DNA of 52,137 bases from Mycobacterium sp. GA-1841 (GTDB taxonomy: Bacteria > Actinomycetota > Actinomycetes > Mycobacteriales > Mycobacteriaceae). Under the pieces are notes generated by a model. It saw only the letters and a program-made list of their open reading frames with translations, did no database searches and was not told the origin of the DNA. Made by a program: the position numbers and the translations under genes. The stretch lies in assembly GCF_001954135.1 (NCBI RefSeq), contig NZ_MBEQ01000062.1:1-52137 (forward strand), given 5' to 3'. Shown piece by piece: positions 34,045-42,546 of the stretch. Numbering within the stretch: the first letter of the stretch is position 1; each line of letters begins with the position of its first letter.

Positions 34045-34057
34045 ATACAGACTGTAT
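34045..34057. promoter_or_regulatory. TetR-type operator 1
   Basis: ATACAGACTGTAT is a perfect 13-bp palindrome (central A). It lies 36 bases from the hydrolase ATG and 54 from the TetR ATG. It shares its core ACAG-N-CTGT and the preceding ATCAATACA with operator 2. Confidence 0.65.
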
Positions 34058-34087
34058 GCAAACACATCGAACGGCGAACATCAATAC

Positions 34088-34100
34088 ATACAGGCTGTTA
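34088..34100. promoter_or_regulatory. TetR-type operator 2
   Basis: ATACAGGCTGTTA repeats operator 1 with two changes, keeping ACAG-N-CTGT. Centre-to-centre spacing to operator 1 is 43 bases, about four helical turns, allowing binding on one face. It lies 10 bases before the TetR start, so it likely mediates autorepression. Confidence 0.62.
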
Positions 34101-34110
34101 AAATTTCTCG

Positions 34111-34713
34111 ATGGGCAACGAATCGCGCGACGGCCGCGAGCAGCGCAGCGAGGCCACGCGGTCGGCACTGATCGCGGCGGCGCGCGCGCAGTTCGTCGAG
34201 CGCGGATATGCGGCAGTGTCCACCGGCGACATCGCACGCGTCGCGGCGGTCACCCGCAACGCGCTCTACTACCACTTCCCCACCAAGGAAGCGGTGTTCC
34301 GGGCGGTCTACGAAGATGTCGAAGGGCAACTGGCGCAACGGGTCCTGCCCGCCGCAGCCGCCCACACCACCGGTCGCGCCCAACTCGAGGCGGGTATCGA
34401 GGAGTTCCTCGACGGCTGTCTGGATCCCACCGTGGCGCGGGTCAGCGTGCTCGAAGCGCCGGCCGCACTCGGATTCGGCCAGATGCGCGAGATCGACAAT
34501 CGCAACTACCTCGGGGCACTACGCGACGGCTTGCGCACCGCGATTGCCGCCGGTGAGCTCCCCGACCTTCCGGTGGACACACTCGCCTCGATGATCATCG
34601 GGGCGCTGGACGAGGCCGCACTGCTCATCGCGACGGCAGACGATCCCGCCGCGGCCCGTCGCGATGCCGGCGTGGTGGCCCGGGCATTGATCGACGGCTT
34701 GTTCACCCGCTGA
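34111..34713 (+). CDS. TetR-family transcriptional regulator
   Basis: 200 residues. N-terminal HTH (about 15-60): RSALIAAARAQFVERGYAAV, then STGDIARVAAVTRNALYYHFPTKEAVF, the canonical TetR recognition helix. The remaining 130 residues form the helical ligand/dimer domain with no known pocket signature. It is divergent from the pseudo-hydrolase gene, and two matching palindromes lie in the 101-base gap, so it likely represses that gene and itself. The stop is 4 bases from the convergent ABC ATPase stop. Ligand unknown. Confidence 0.9.
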   Translation: MGNESRDGREQRSEATRSALIAAARAQFVERGYAAVSTGDIARVAAVTRNALYYHFPTKEAVFRAVYEDVEGQLAQRVLPAAAAHTTGRAQLEAGIEEFLDGCLDPTVARVSVLEAPAALGFGQMREIDNRNYLGALRDGLRTAIAAGELPDLPVDTLASMIIGALDEAALLIATADDPAAARRDAGVVARALIDGLFTR

Positions 34714-34717
34714 CGCG

Positions 34718-35491
34718 CTACAGCACCTTCGACAGAAACTCTTGCAGCCGCGGGTGTTTCGGGTTGTCGAACAGTTCGGCCGGCGGCGCATCCTCGACGA
34801 TGTTGCCGTCGCACATGAAGATGACCCGTGAGGCCACCTCCCGGGCGAAGCCCATCTCGTGGGTGACCACCACCATCGTCATGCCGCCCTCGGCCAGCTC
34901 ACGCAGCACTTCCAGCACGTCGCCGACCATCTCCGGATCCAGCGCGCTGGTGGCCTCGTCGAACAGCATGATCGACGGGTTCATCGCCAGCGCCCGCGCG
35001 ATCGCGACGCGCTGCTTCTGCCCACCGGACAGCGTGTCCGGCTTGACGTTTGCCTTGTCCGCCAGACCGACCTGGGTCAGCAGCTCCATGGCCCGCTTCT
35101 CGGCGCCGGCCTTGTCCATCTTCTTGGTCAACAACGGCGCCAGCGTGACGTTGTCGATCACGGTCATGTGCGGAAACAGGTTGAAGTGCTGGAACACCAT
35201 GCCGATGTGCTGACGGACCTTGTCGAGGTTGACCTTCCGGTCGGTGAGGTCGAAATCATCGACGGTGACCTTGCCCGCGGTGATGTCCTCGAGCTTGTTC
35301 AGGCACCGCAGGAACGTGGATTTGCCCGAACCCGAGGGCCCGATGACACACACCACCTCGCCCTTGCTGATCGTGGTGTCGATGCCGTCGAGCACCACCA
35401 GATCGCCGAAGGATTTCTTCAACCCTTCGATCCGGATCTTGACCGTGCCTTCGGGTTCAGCGGCGGCGGCGTCCGGTACCAACTGCGTCAT
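34718..35491 (-). CDS. Polar amino-acid ABC transporter, ATP-binding subunit
   Basis: 257-residue ATPase of the GlnQ/HisP type. Walker [11 protein letters not shown]-loop [17 protein letters not shown] signature LSGGQKQR, Walker [14 protein letters not shown] and the H-loop VTHEMGFA are all present. ATG 35491 overlaps the stop of the permease gene by four bases (ATGA). The open frame upstream to 35572 is out of context. It powers the fused binding-protein/permease encoded just upstream; glutamine, glutamate or another polar amino acid is the expected substrate. Confidence 0.92.
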   Translation of the reverse strand: MTQLVPDAAAAEPEGTVKIRIEGLKKSFGDLVVLDGIDTTISKGEVVCVIGPSGSGKSTFLRCLNKLEDITAGKVTVDDFDLTDRKVNLDKVRQHIGMVFQHFNLFPHMTVIDNVTLAPLLTKKMDKAGAEKRAMELLTQVGLADKANVKPDTLSGGQKQRVAIARALAMNPSIMLFDEATSALDPEMVGDVLEVLRELAEGGMTMVVVTHEMGFAREVASRVIFMCDGNIVEDAPPAELFDNPKHPRLQEFLSKVL

Positions 35492-36963
35492 TTGATCCTC
35501 TTCTCGAGTCGATCCGAGAGCTTCGTGAGCGCCATGATGACGATGAAGTAGATGATGCCGATGATCAGCCACATGGTGAACGACTGGTAGTTACGCGCGA
35601 TGATCAACCGCCCGGTCTGGGTCAACTCGGCGATCCCGATCACCGACAGGATCGAGGTGTCCTTGAGGGTGATGACGAACTGGTTGACGTACGACGGGAT
35701 CATCGTGCGAACCGCCTGCGGCAGAATCACTTTGCGCATCGTGGGCAGATAGCCGATGCCCAGGCTGCGCGAGGCCTCCATCTGGCCTTTGTCGACGGAT
35801 TGGATTCCGCCGCGGACGATCTCGGTCATGTAGGCCCCGGCGTTGAGCGAGAGCGTGATGATGCCGGCGGTCAGGGCCGACATCTGGAAGCCCAGCGCCG
35901 AGGGGATACCGAAGTAGATGAAGAAGGCCTGCACCAGCAGCGGGGTGCCGCGGAAGATGTCGACATAGGTGGTGCCGATGGCCCGCAGGATGACCGAGCG
36001 TGACACCCGAAAGAGCCCGAAGATGATGCCCAGCACCAATGCGATGGCGATCGACACCACCGTCAGGATCAGGGTCATCTTCAGACCGGTCATCAGGAAC
36101 GGGAACGTGCTCTTGAGCAGTCCGAGGAACGAGTTGTCCGCCTCGGAGGCCCCCTCGCCGAGGTACTTCTCCAGGATCTCGTCGTAGCGACCGGACTCCT
36201 TGAGTTCTTTGAGACCCGCGTTGAACTTGGTCAGCAGTTCGGCATTGTGTCCCTTGTTGACCGCGAAGCCATAGCTGGAGCCCTTCTCCTTCGGCGTCAC
36301 GGTCTTGAACCCGTTGCCCTGTTGGATGCCGTAGTTGAGCACCGGGTAGTCCTCGAAGATCGCCACCGAGTTACCCGTCTTGACTTCCTCGAACATCGAC
36401 GCCGAATCGGCGAACGAGACGATCTGGAAGCCGTACTTGTCCTTGATCGACTGGGCGAATTCCGCACCCTCGGTGCCGTTCTTGACCGCAACCCGTTTGC
36501 CGCGCAGGTCGGCGTAGGACTTGATGTCCTCGTTGGTGGCCAACACCGCCATCTGCACGCCGGATTCGAAGTACGGGTCGGAGAAGTCGAACACCTTCTT
36601 GCGCTCGTCGGTGATCGACATGCCGGCGATCACCCCGTCGGCCTGGTTGGCCTGCACGGCCTGCAGTGCGGCGTCGAAGCCCAGCGGCTTGATGGTGATG
36701 TTGAACTTCTGGTTCGCCGCGATCTCGTTGATCAGATCGATGTCGATGCCGACGAATTTCCCGTCCACGTCCTGGAATTCGAACGGTGCGAACGTGATGT
36801 CGGTGGCGACGACGTAGGTTTCCCCCTCGGCCGAAGCTCGAGCCGGGGTCAGCATGGTGGCGCCGGCCAGGCCGACCAGCAAGGCCAGAAGCGTGAGCAG
36901 ATGCAGCGGTATTCGCGAGCCCGATCGTCGACTGCGAAGCGACTGTGGCGAACCAGCTCGCAT
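35488..36963 (-). CDS. Polar amino-acid ABC transporter, fused substrate-binding and permease protein
   Basis: 491 residues with two domains. After a signal/anchor helix (about 18-44) comes a type-3 solute-binding domain (about 48-275: [52 protein letters not shown]). It is followed directly by a HisM/GlnP permease domain (about 285-490) with the EAA loop [22 protein letters not shown]. Fused GlnP-type transporters are known in Gram-positive bacteria; most mycobacterial systems have separate proteins. The ATG has a GAGGGGAG site. The ATPase gene is coupled downstream, completing a two-gene importer operon. Confidence 0.9.
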   Translation of the reverse strand: MRAGSPQSLRSRRSGSRIPLHLLTLLALLVGLAGATMLTPARASAEGETYVVATDITFAPFEFQDVDGKFVGIDIDLINEIAANQKFNITIKPLGFDAALQAVQANQADGVIAGMSITDERKKVFDFSDPYFESGVQMAVLATNEDIKSYADLRGKRVAVKNGTEGAEFAQSIKDKYGFQIVSFADSASMFEEVKTGNSVAIFEDYPVLNYGIQQGNGFKTVTPKEKGSSYGFAVNKGHNAELLTKFNAGLKELKESGRYDEILEKYLGEGASEADNSFLGLLKSTFPFLMTGLKMTLILTVVSIAIALVLGIIFGLFRVSRSVILRAIGTTYVDIFRGTPLLVQAFFIYFGIPSALGFQMSALTAGIITLSLNAGAYMTEIVRGGIQSVDKGQMEASRSLGIGYLPTMRKVILPQAVRTMIPSYVNQFVITLKDTSILSVIGIAELTQTGRLIIARNYQSFTMWLIIGIIYFIVIMALTKLSDRLEKRIK

Positions 36964-37015
36964 ATGGCAACTCCCCTCGGCGCGGCAATGGCGAAGCCCA
37001 CCGTATCGCTAGCCC

Positions 37016-37909
37016 GTGGCCGAACGGGAGAATTCGGCAGGCGACAATGGGCTGGTGTTCGATGGCTTCGAGGTTCACCGCGCCGCCAACGGGATTGCGC
37101 TGTGGGTGGGCGGTAGTGGACCGCCGCTGCTGCTGTTGCACGGATATCCACAGACGCATGTCATGTGGCATGCCGTTGCCCCGCTGCTGGCGCGCAGTTT
37201 CACCGTCGTCGTCGGTGATCTCCCCGGTTACGGTGCCTCCGAGGCGCCATCGGTACAAGCCGATCATCTGCCGCATTCCAAACGGGCCTGGGCGGCACAG
37301 TTCGTGACGGCGATGGCCGAGTTGGGATTCGACCGGTTCGCGGTGTGTGGTCACGATCGCGGCGGACGGGTTGCCTATCGGATGGCACTGGACCATCCGC
37401 AGCGGGTTTCGCGGCTGGCTGTGCTCGATATCGTGCCGACTGTCGAGATGTACGAGAGTGCCGATCGAGACTTCGGCTTCGGCTACTGGCACTGGTTCTT
37501 CCTGCCTCAACCTGCGCCCTACCCGGAGACGCTGATCGGTCATGACCCGGATGCGTTCTTCGAGGGCTCGCTCATGAAGGTGACGACGTTCGCCCCCGAG
37601 GCACTGGAGGCGTATCGCTCCTCGTGGCGCCGGTCGCACACGATCGAGGCGATGTGCGAGGACTACCGCGCCGGGTTCGGCATCGACTCCGAGCTGGATC
37701 GCGTCGACCGCGAATCGGGTCGAAAGATCACCGTGCCCCTGTTGGTCCTGTGGGGCTCGCGCGGCGTGATCGACAGGTGGTACGAGCCGCTGCGGGTGTG
37801 GGCCCGCTGGGCCGAGGACGTGTCCGGCGCGGCCGTCGACGCAACACATTTCCTGGCCGAGGACCAGCCGGATGAGGTGGCGCGTCGGCTCCAGACGTTC
37901 CTGCAGTGA
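37016..37909 (+). CDS. Fluoroacetate-dehalogenase-like alpha/beta hydrolase
   Basis: 297 residues. Motifs match haloacetate/fluoroacetate dehalogenase (FAcD): oxyanion HGYPQTH (42-48), GHDRGGR with nucleophile Asp114 and the carboxylate-binding Arg115 and Arg118, Asp138 (VLDIVPT), the halide-site His159-Trp160 in YWHWFFLPQPAP, Tyr217 in MCEDYRAG, and His278 (THFLAEDQP). The characterised enzyme RPA1163 has the same residues with a +4 offset for most. Epoxide hydrolases lack the HW pair, which favours dehalogenase activity. GTG 37016 has no site; an in-frame GTG at 37055, at leaderless distance from GACAAT, would give 284 residues. Divergent from the ABC operon. Confidence 0.8.
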   Translation: MAERENSAGDNGLVFDGFEVHRAANGIALWVGGSGPPLLLLHGYPQTHVMWHAVAPLLARSFTVVVGDLPGYGASEAPSVQADHLPHSKRAWAAQFVTAMAELGFDRFAVCGHDRGGRVAYRMALDHPQRVSRLAVLDIVPTVEMYESADRDFGFGYWHWFFLPQPAPYPETLIGHDPDAFFEGSLMKVTTFAPEALEAYRSSWRRSHTIEAMCEDYRAGFGIDSELDRVDRESGRKITVPLLVLWGSRGVIDRWYEPLRVWARWAEDVSGAAVDATHFLAEDQPDEVARRLQTFLQ

Positions 37910-38031
37910 CGCGTGAGGAGAAGCCGCCCAAAGGGGTAGTGCACTACGCGTGAGGTAACGCCGTCACCGGCCGTACGTTTTCTGCATCAGGGCGTCGGAA
38001 AGTTCAGCGCCTGGTTCAGAGGAAGTCCGAC

Positions 38032-38328
38032 ATGAGCGTTTTCCATCCGGTTTCCGTCATCAAACGCGAAGCCGCACCACAGACCACACCGGCGGCCCAC
38101 ACCCACGAGCCCGTGCTGATCACCGAACAGCAGGTGCTGTTCAGCACTGCCGCGGCCGTGGGGGCCCCGTCGCGGCACACCCTCATGACGACGATGTCAC
38201 AGGCGATGTCCCATGCGATGTCATCGGCGGTGACGCACTGGCGCACACGGGAGGTCCGCCCGCACTACCCGCCGCGGATGCCCTACCTCGAACACAGTCT
38301 GATGGCCCGCGAGATGGACCGGCTCTGA
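38032..38328 (+). CDS. Small conserved mycobacterial protein, Met/His-rich
   Basis: 98 residues, no signal peptide or TM segment. The middle region is rich in Met and His (LMTTMSQAMSHAMSSAVTHW), the C-terminus basic and aromatic (VRPHYPPRMPYLEHSLMAREMDRL). LITEQQVLFSTAAAVG recalls other small mycobacterial proteins, but I cannot name the family. ATG follows GAGGAAG. A TACGTT box at 37974-37979 is a candidate promoter, giving a leader of about 46 bases. Metal binding through Met/His is possible but unproven. The end abuts the convergent dioxygenase gene. Confidence 0.75.
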   Translation: MSVFHPVSVIKREAAPQTTPAAHTHEPVLITEQQVLFSTAAAVGAPSRHTLMTTMSQAMSHAMSSAVTHWRTREVRPHYPPRMPYLEHSLMAREMDRL

Positions 38329-39252
38329 TCAGCCGGCCAGCGCGACCACCGGGGCGACCACGTCGGAGTAGCGCGACGCGTCACCGGCGATGGGGCGGCT
38401 GCGCCGGCCGTGCACGTCGACCGGCACATCACCGGCCAGCGTGATGCGGCTGAGCCGCCGGAACTGGTCGTCGTAGTCGGCCACCGCGTAGTGCTGGGTG
38501 GCCCGGTTGTCCCAGATCGCCAGGTCGCCGGGCTCCCAGCTCCACCGAATCGTGTTCTCCAACTTGATCACCCGGTTCTGCAGCAGCTGGAACAGGGTGG
38601 CCGACTCGGCGGCGCTGAGCCCGACGAACTGTTTGATGAAGTGTCCCAGCAGGAGCACCCGCTTGCCTGTCTCAGGATGCACCCGTACCACGGGATGCTC
38701 GGTCTCGTAGTACTCGGACTCGAACTCCTCGCGATACTGCCGGTGACCGTCGGCGATCTCCTCATGCCGCCCGTCGTAATCGGCTGCGTAGTCGTACTGG
38801 TTGGTGTGTACCGCCCACAGGTTCTCCACCAGCACGCGCAGCGGTTCAGGCAGCCGGTCGTAGGCGGCCTCGGTCGACGCCCACGTCGTCGTGCCGCCAT
38901 AGTCGGGCAGCGTCACCGCCCGCAGCACCGAGGCCTTGGGGATGCGGTCGACGAACGTCACGTCGGTGTGCCAGCTGTTGGCCTTGTCATACCGCGAGTC
39001 GATGGGCAGTACCCGGTCACCGCGTGAGGTGACGGTCGGGTGGGCTGCGGTGGGGATACCGAGCAACCGGGCGAATGCCAACTGGCCGTCGTCGTCGAGG
39101 TGGTGTTGTCCCCGGAAGAAGATGACCTTGTGTTCGAGCAGGGCCTCGTTGATCGCGGACACCGTGGCCGCGTCCAGGTTTCCGTTGACGTCGATTCCGT
39201 CGATGCGGGCCCCGATGTGGGCGCCGAGCTTCACTACACGCAGAGTGGACAC
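38329..39252 (-). CDS. TauD/alkylsulfatase-type Fe(II)/2-oxoglutarate dioxygenase
   Basis: 307 residues. Iron ligands His95 and Asp97 (WHTDVTF) and distal His254 (ATQHYAV), with Arg269 or Arg265 for 2-oxoglutarate. The sequence runs close to M. tuberculosis Rv3406, a type II alkyl sulfatase, in blocks such as [40 protein letters not shown] and [10 protein letters not shown]. Expected role: oxidative release of sulfite or sulfate from alkyl sulfates or sulfonates as sulfur source. GTG 39252 is chosen as the family-like start; the open frame runs to 39456 over the neighbouring gene. Confidence 0.88.
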   Translation of the reverse strand: MSTLRVVKLGAHIGARIDGIDVNGNLDAATVSAINEALLEHKVIFFRGQHHLDDDGQLAFARLLGIPTAAHPTVTSRGDRVLPIDSRYDKANSWHTDVTFVDRIPKASVLRAVTLPDYGGTTTWASTEAAYDRLPEPLRVLVENLWAVHTNQYDYAADYDGRHEEIADGHRQYREEFESEYYETEHPVVRVHPETGKRVLLLGHFIKQFVGLSAAESATLFQLLQNRVIKLENTIRWSWEPGDLAIWDNRATQHYAVADYDDQFRRLSRITLAGDVPVDVHGRRSRPIAGDASRYSDVVAPVVALAG

Positions 39253-39314
39253 CGCGTCACACTCGCCGAGCGCGGGTCTGAACACCACGTTTGCGCTCAG
39301 CGCGAGCGCAACCG

Positions 39315-39611
39315 TCAGTCGATCCGGATGACGTAGGTGCCGTCGTCGTCGCGCTCGATCTGCCCGTCGAGGCTGTTGACCCAGACCGGGGTGTCGCGTC
39401 GGGAACCCAGGAACGCGCTCTGCACGGAGCCGCCGGGTTGCAGGTCGACGTTCCACTCGTCGTCCTGGGCGACGATGGTGAGGATCTCCTCACCGTCCGC
39501 GCGGCGGATCGAGATCACCTGTCCGTTGGATTCCAGGTCCTCGGCGTCGTAGTCGTCGAGCTCAGCGTCGTCGAAGAGTTCGGCATCCGGATCTCTGACA
39601 TCGTCATGCAC
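39315..39611 (-). CDS. Acidic hypothetical protein
   Basis: 98 residues from GTG 39611, chosen because TACAGT (39619-39624, minus strand) sits at leaderless distance. The first third is very acidic ([20 protein letters not shown]). The rest looks like a small beta domain ([44 protein letters not shown]). No cysteines, TM or signal. I do not recognise the family. It precedes the TauD-like gene by 62 bases on the same strand and is divergent from the DUF4193 gene. Confidence 0.7.
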   Translation of the reverse strand: MHDDVRDPDAELFDDAELDDYDAEDLESNGQVISIRRADGEEILTIVAQDDEWNVDLQPGGSVQSAFLGSRRDTPVWVNSLDGQIERDDDGTYVIRID

Positions 39612-39618
39612 GGGACAG

Positions 39619-39624
39619 ACTGTA
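39619..39624 (-). promoter_or_regulatory. -10 box for the leaderless acidic-protein transcript
   Basis: TACAGT on the minus strand fits TANNNT and lies seven bases upstream of the GTG at 39611, supporting that start over the upstream in-frame ATG at 39635. Confidence 0.45.
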
Positions 39625-39767
39625 CCCAGAATCACGTCCGCGGGATGACGACTGTCCGGCTCTCAGCCGCTAACGTGCATCCGACGTTTACAGGCTGTTC
39701 GCCCGGGGAACAACGAGTCCCGCTGTGGCGTTGGCCAAGCATTGGTCTGTTATCAGGAGGATCATCA

Positions 39768-40064
39768 ATGGCTACCGATTACGACGCGCCGCGGGTCAAG
39801 GAGACCGAAGAGTCGACCGACGAGTCCCTCGAACAGCTGGCTGCGCAGCGGCGCACCGCGGCCAACACCGCGGTCATCGACGAGGACGAGGTGGTCGATT
39901 CGTTCGACCTACCTGACGCGGACCTCACCGGCGAGGAGCTGAGCGTGCGCGTCGTCCCCAAGCAGGCGGACGAGTTCACCTGCTCGAGCTGCTTCCTCGT
40001 GCAGCACCGCAACCGCTTGGCGCTGCAGAAGGGTGAGCAGCAGCTCTGCATCGATTGCGTGTAG
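39768..40064 (+). CDS. DUF4193 zinc-ribbon protein
   Basis: 98 residues. A DUF4193 protein of the type conserved in actinobacteria: acidic N-terminus (TDYDAPRVKETEES), a central ESLEQLAAQR helix and two CxxC pairs, CSSC and CIDC, near the end, forming a likely zinc ribbon. ATG has the full AGGAGG site. M. tuberculosis has relatives, but this copy lies outside the neighbourhood I know for them, so it may be an extra paralogue. Role unknown; an interaction with transcription or translation machinery is typical for such small ribbons. Confidence 0.85.
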   Translation: MATDYDAPRVKETEESTDESLEQLAAQRRTAANTAVIDEDEVVDSFDLPDADLTGEELSVRVVPKQADEFTCSSCFLVQHRNRLALQKGEQQLCIDCV

Positions 40065-40140
40065 TTCACGTGATCCGCCCCCGACGCGGCGCATAGTTCC
40101 TATTGTCAGCTGCATACCGACAACGACGTTGGAGGTGCAG

Positions 40141-41514
40141 ATGACGGACCGTGCGACCGCCGGGGTGCGGGGTGACACCCGACGCGAAAGTCACAGCTAC
40201 CACTTCGATCGGCACACTCCGCAATACCGCGATCAGTTCGAGCCGATCACCTCGGAGATGCTGGGCGCCTGTCCGTTGGCCTGGACCGACACCTACGGCG
40301 GGCACTGGGTGGCCGCCGGCAGCAGTGAAGTGTTCGAACTCGCCCGCTGCCCGCACATCTCGAACGACTTCGACTTCCTCGGCGAGCGAAAAGGCTACCG
40401 CGGCATCAGCATTCCACGCGCCGAGTCGAGCACGAAGTTCCGCGGCGGCATGTTGGAGATGGACGATCCCGAACACCGCGCCTACCGCACGCCGCTCAAT
40501 GGCTACCTCTCACCGGCTGCGGTGGCCCGCTGGCGACCGGTGGTCGACGAGCTGGTCCGGGCCTGTCTGGACGAGAAAATCGAAAGCGGCACCATCGATT
40601 TCGTCGACGATCTGGCAAACATCGTCCCGGCGGTGTTGACGCTCGGGATGCTCGGCGTCCCGCTCACCGAATGGGAGATCTACTGCGAACCGGCGCACGC
40701 GTCGGTCTACACCCGCGCCGATTCCCCCGACGCCAAACGGGTCTTCGACCTGTCGGTGGCCTCGGCCGTGCACATGATGGAGCATGTCGCGGTGATCCGC
40801 GAGAACCCGCGGCCGGGGTTGATCGATGCCATGGTCCGAATGCGGATCGACGGCCAACCCGCCCCGGACTCCGAGATCATGGGCATGCTCATGCTGTTGA
40901 TCGGCGGCGGCTTCGACACCACCACGGCGCTCACCGCGCACTCACTGGAATGGCTGTCCCAGCATCCCGACGAGCGCGGGCGGTTGAGCCGGGACCGCGT
41001 GCGGCTGCTCGACTCGGCGACCGAGGAGTTCCTCCGGTTCTTCACCCCGGCGCCCGGGGACGGCCGCACCGTCGCCGAGGACATCGAGGTCGGTGGCGTC
41101 GGGCTCAAAGAGGGTGAGCGGCTCTGGCTGTCGTGGGCGATGGCCAACCGCGACCCGCGTGTCTTCGACGCGCCGAATGAACTCCAGCTGGACCGCACCG
41201 GCAACCGCCACTTCAGTTTCGGGCTGGGCGTACACCGCTGCATCGGCTCGAACGTGGCCCGCACGGTGTTCAAGGCCATGCTCACCGGGGTGCTCGACCG
41301 GTTGCCCGATTACCACTGCGACCCGGCCGGCACGGTGCACTACGAGACCATCGGTGTCATCCAGGGCATGCAGCACCTACCCGCCACCTTCACCCCGGGC
41401 CCGCGGCGCGGTCCAGGTTTGGCCGCCACGCTGGAGAAACTGCAACGGATCTGTGACGAGCAGCAGTTGGCCGCACCGATCACGGTGCACAAGGCCGCCG
41501 CGGTCATCGACTGA
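40141..41514 (+). CDS. Cytochrome P450
   Basis: 457-residue heme monooxygenase. The proximal loop FGLGVHRCIG places the heme Cys at 367. The I-helix reads GGGFDTTT (255-262), where the usual Ala-Gly pair is Gly-Gly and the acid is Asp. The ExxR pair is Glu296-Arg299, and the C-helix has HRAYR (112-116). ATG 40141 follows GGAGGTG. The oxidised substrate is unknown. It needs external ferredoxin and reductase, which are not encoded nearby. A TTGTC/GACAA inverted repeat lies in the 76-base gap before the start. Confidence 0.92.
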   Translation: MTDRATAGVRGDTRRESHSYHFDRHTPQYRDQFEPITSEMLGACPLAWTDTYGGHWVAAGSSEVFELARCPHISNDFDFLGERKGYRGISIPRAESSTKFRGGMLEMDDPEHRAYRTPLNGYLSPAAVARWRPVVDELVRACLDEKIESGTIDFVDDLANIVPAVLTLGMLGVPLTEWEIYCEPAHASVYTRADSPDAKRVFDLSVASAVHMMEHVAVIRENPRPGLIDAMVRMRIDGQPAPDSEIMGMLMLLIGGGFDTTTALTAHSLEWLSQHPDERGRLSRDRVRLLDSATEEFLRFFTPAPGDGRTVAEDIEVGGVGLKEGERLWLSWAMANRDPRVFDAPNELQLDRTGNRHFSFGLGVHRCIGSNVARTVFKAMLTGVLDRLPDYHCDPAGTVHYETIGVIQGMQHLPATFTPGPRRGPGLAATLEKLQRICDEQQLAAPITVHKAAAVID

Positions 41515-41618
41515 CCTTTGATTGACCCCCGCGTCTGCGATGCCGACGCGGCGCCGGCGCGATACGGTCAGGTCGATCGCTGCGCTCACATCGTTCGGAC
41601 TCCAGAAAGCGGGAACAG

Positions 41619-41993
41619 ATGACGGCAATACTGGTGACGGCCCGCCGGCTCCTGACCGCCTGCGCATTCGCGGTCGTGGCGCTCGCCCCGGCGGTCACGG
41701 GAATCGCTGCGGCACCGACCAATTCGGTCGCTCCCCTGGCCGATTGCCCGACCGGCGAAGATGGCGACGTCTACACCGGTACCTGCGCGCCGTACCTGGT
41801 GCCGAATTCGCCCGAAGCGCCTGCGGTTGCGCCGACGCCGGACGCGGACCTGTGCCCTCCCGGGGTCAGCGGGTCGCAGTGCACGCCGTCCACCGGCGGC
41901 AAGGCCAGCCCTTCCGGGTCTGAGCTGCCCGGATCGGTTGCGCCGTCGGGGCCCGAGCAGTCATTGCAGGACGTCAGCACACCCGATTTCTGA
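41619..41993 (+). CDS. Small secreted Pro/Ser-rich protein
   Basis: 124 residues with a Sec signal (cleavage near GIAA-AP, about residue 31). The mature part is low in hydrophobics and rich in Pro, Ser and Gly, with four Cys (ADCP, GTCAP, DLCPP, SQCTP) that can form two disulfides. No known domain recognised. ATG has a GCGGGAA site. Likely a mycobacterial exported protein of unknown function. It ends 34 bases before the convergent DUF5709 gene. Confidence 0.75.
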   Translation: MTAILVTARRLLTACAFAVVALAPAVTGIAAAPTNSVAPLADCPTGEDGDVYTGTCAPYLVPNSPEAPAVAPTPDADLCPPGVSGSQCTPSTGGKASPSGSELPGSVAPSGPEQSLQDVSTPDF

Positions 41994-42027
41994 TCGTTTT
42001 CGACGCACTCCTGGCTCACTCGTCGAC

Positions 42028-42414
42028 TCACTCCTCGACGACGGTGAACAGCGAGTCACCGTCCTCGGGCGTCCCGTCGATCTGACCGTGGTGCTCCCCC
42101 GGGCCGTCGTCGCCTGCATCTGAACCGATCGACTCGTCGGCGCGCGACACCCCGTCGGCGTCCCGCGGATCGACGTCGTCGACCGTCACATCGGGCTCCT
42201 CCTCGGCCAGCCGCTGGTCCAACGACTCGCCTTCACGCTCCTCTGCCGCCGACACACCGAACTTGGTGGCCTCACTCCAGTCCTCCGGCGGGTCGACCAC
42301 TTCGTCGCCGTCGTCGTTGCGCACGTCATCGGAATCGGTGGCCTCCATCGGGCTCAACATGTCGTCGGCCCCGCCCAGGTCATTGGCGCTCGCGCCGGTG
42401 TCGTCGGTGCTCAT
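42028..42414 (-). CDS. Acidic DUF5709-type protein
   Basis: 128 residues, about a third Asp and Glu. SPMEATDSDDVRNDDGDEVVDPPEDWSEA and the EREGESLDQRLAEEEPD segment match the DUF5709 family of actinobacteria. No TM, signal or cysteine after the chosen ATG (42414, GGAGGAG site), which excludes 30 upstream codons of the open frame. Probably intrinsically disordered. Its role is unknown. Divergent from the GH16 gene. Confidence 0.8.
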   Translation of the reverse strand: MSTDDTGASANDLGGADDMLSPMEATDSDDVRNDDGDEVVDPPEDWSEATKFGVSAAEEREGESLDQRLAEEEPDVTVDDVDPRDADGVSRADESIGSDAGDDGPGEHHGQIDGTPEDGDSLFTVVEE

Positions 42415-42546
42415 CTTCTCCTCCAATTCCGGTGCAGCTTCCTCACAGCGATAGCCATCGCGCTCGGGGTTGAAACCGGACCGCAGGAGGTGTGAGCATG
42501 CCAACGGGCGCCGGGCGGTCCCGGTGCACGGCTATCGTGGTCCACC

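Noticed and set aside
40100..40125. TTGTC/GACAA inverted repeat before the P450 as operator
   Set aside because: Five-base arms with an 11-base spacer; not distinctive enough to list as a site.
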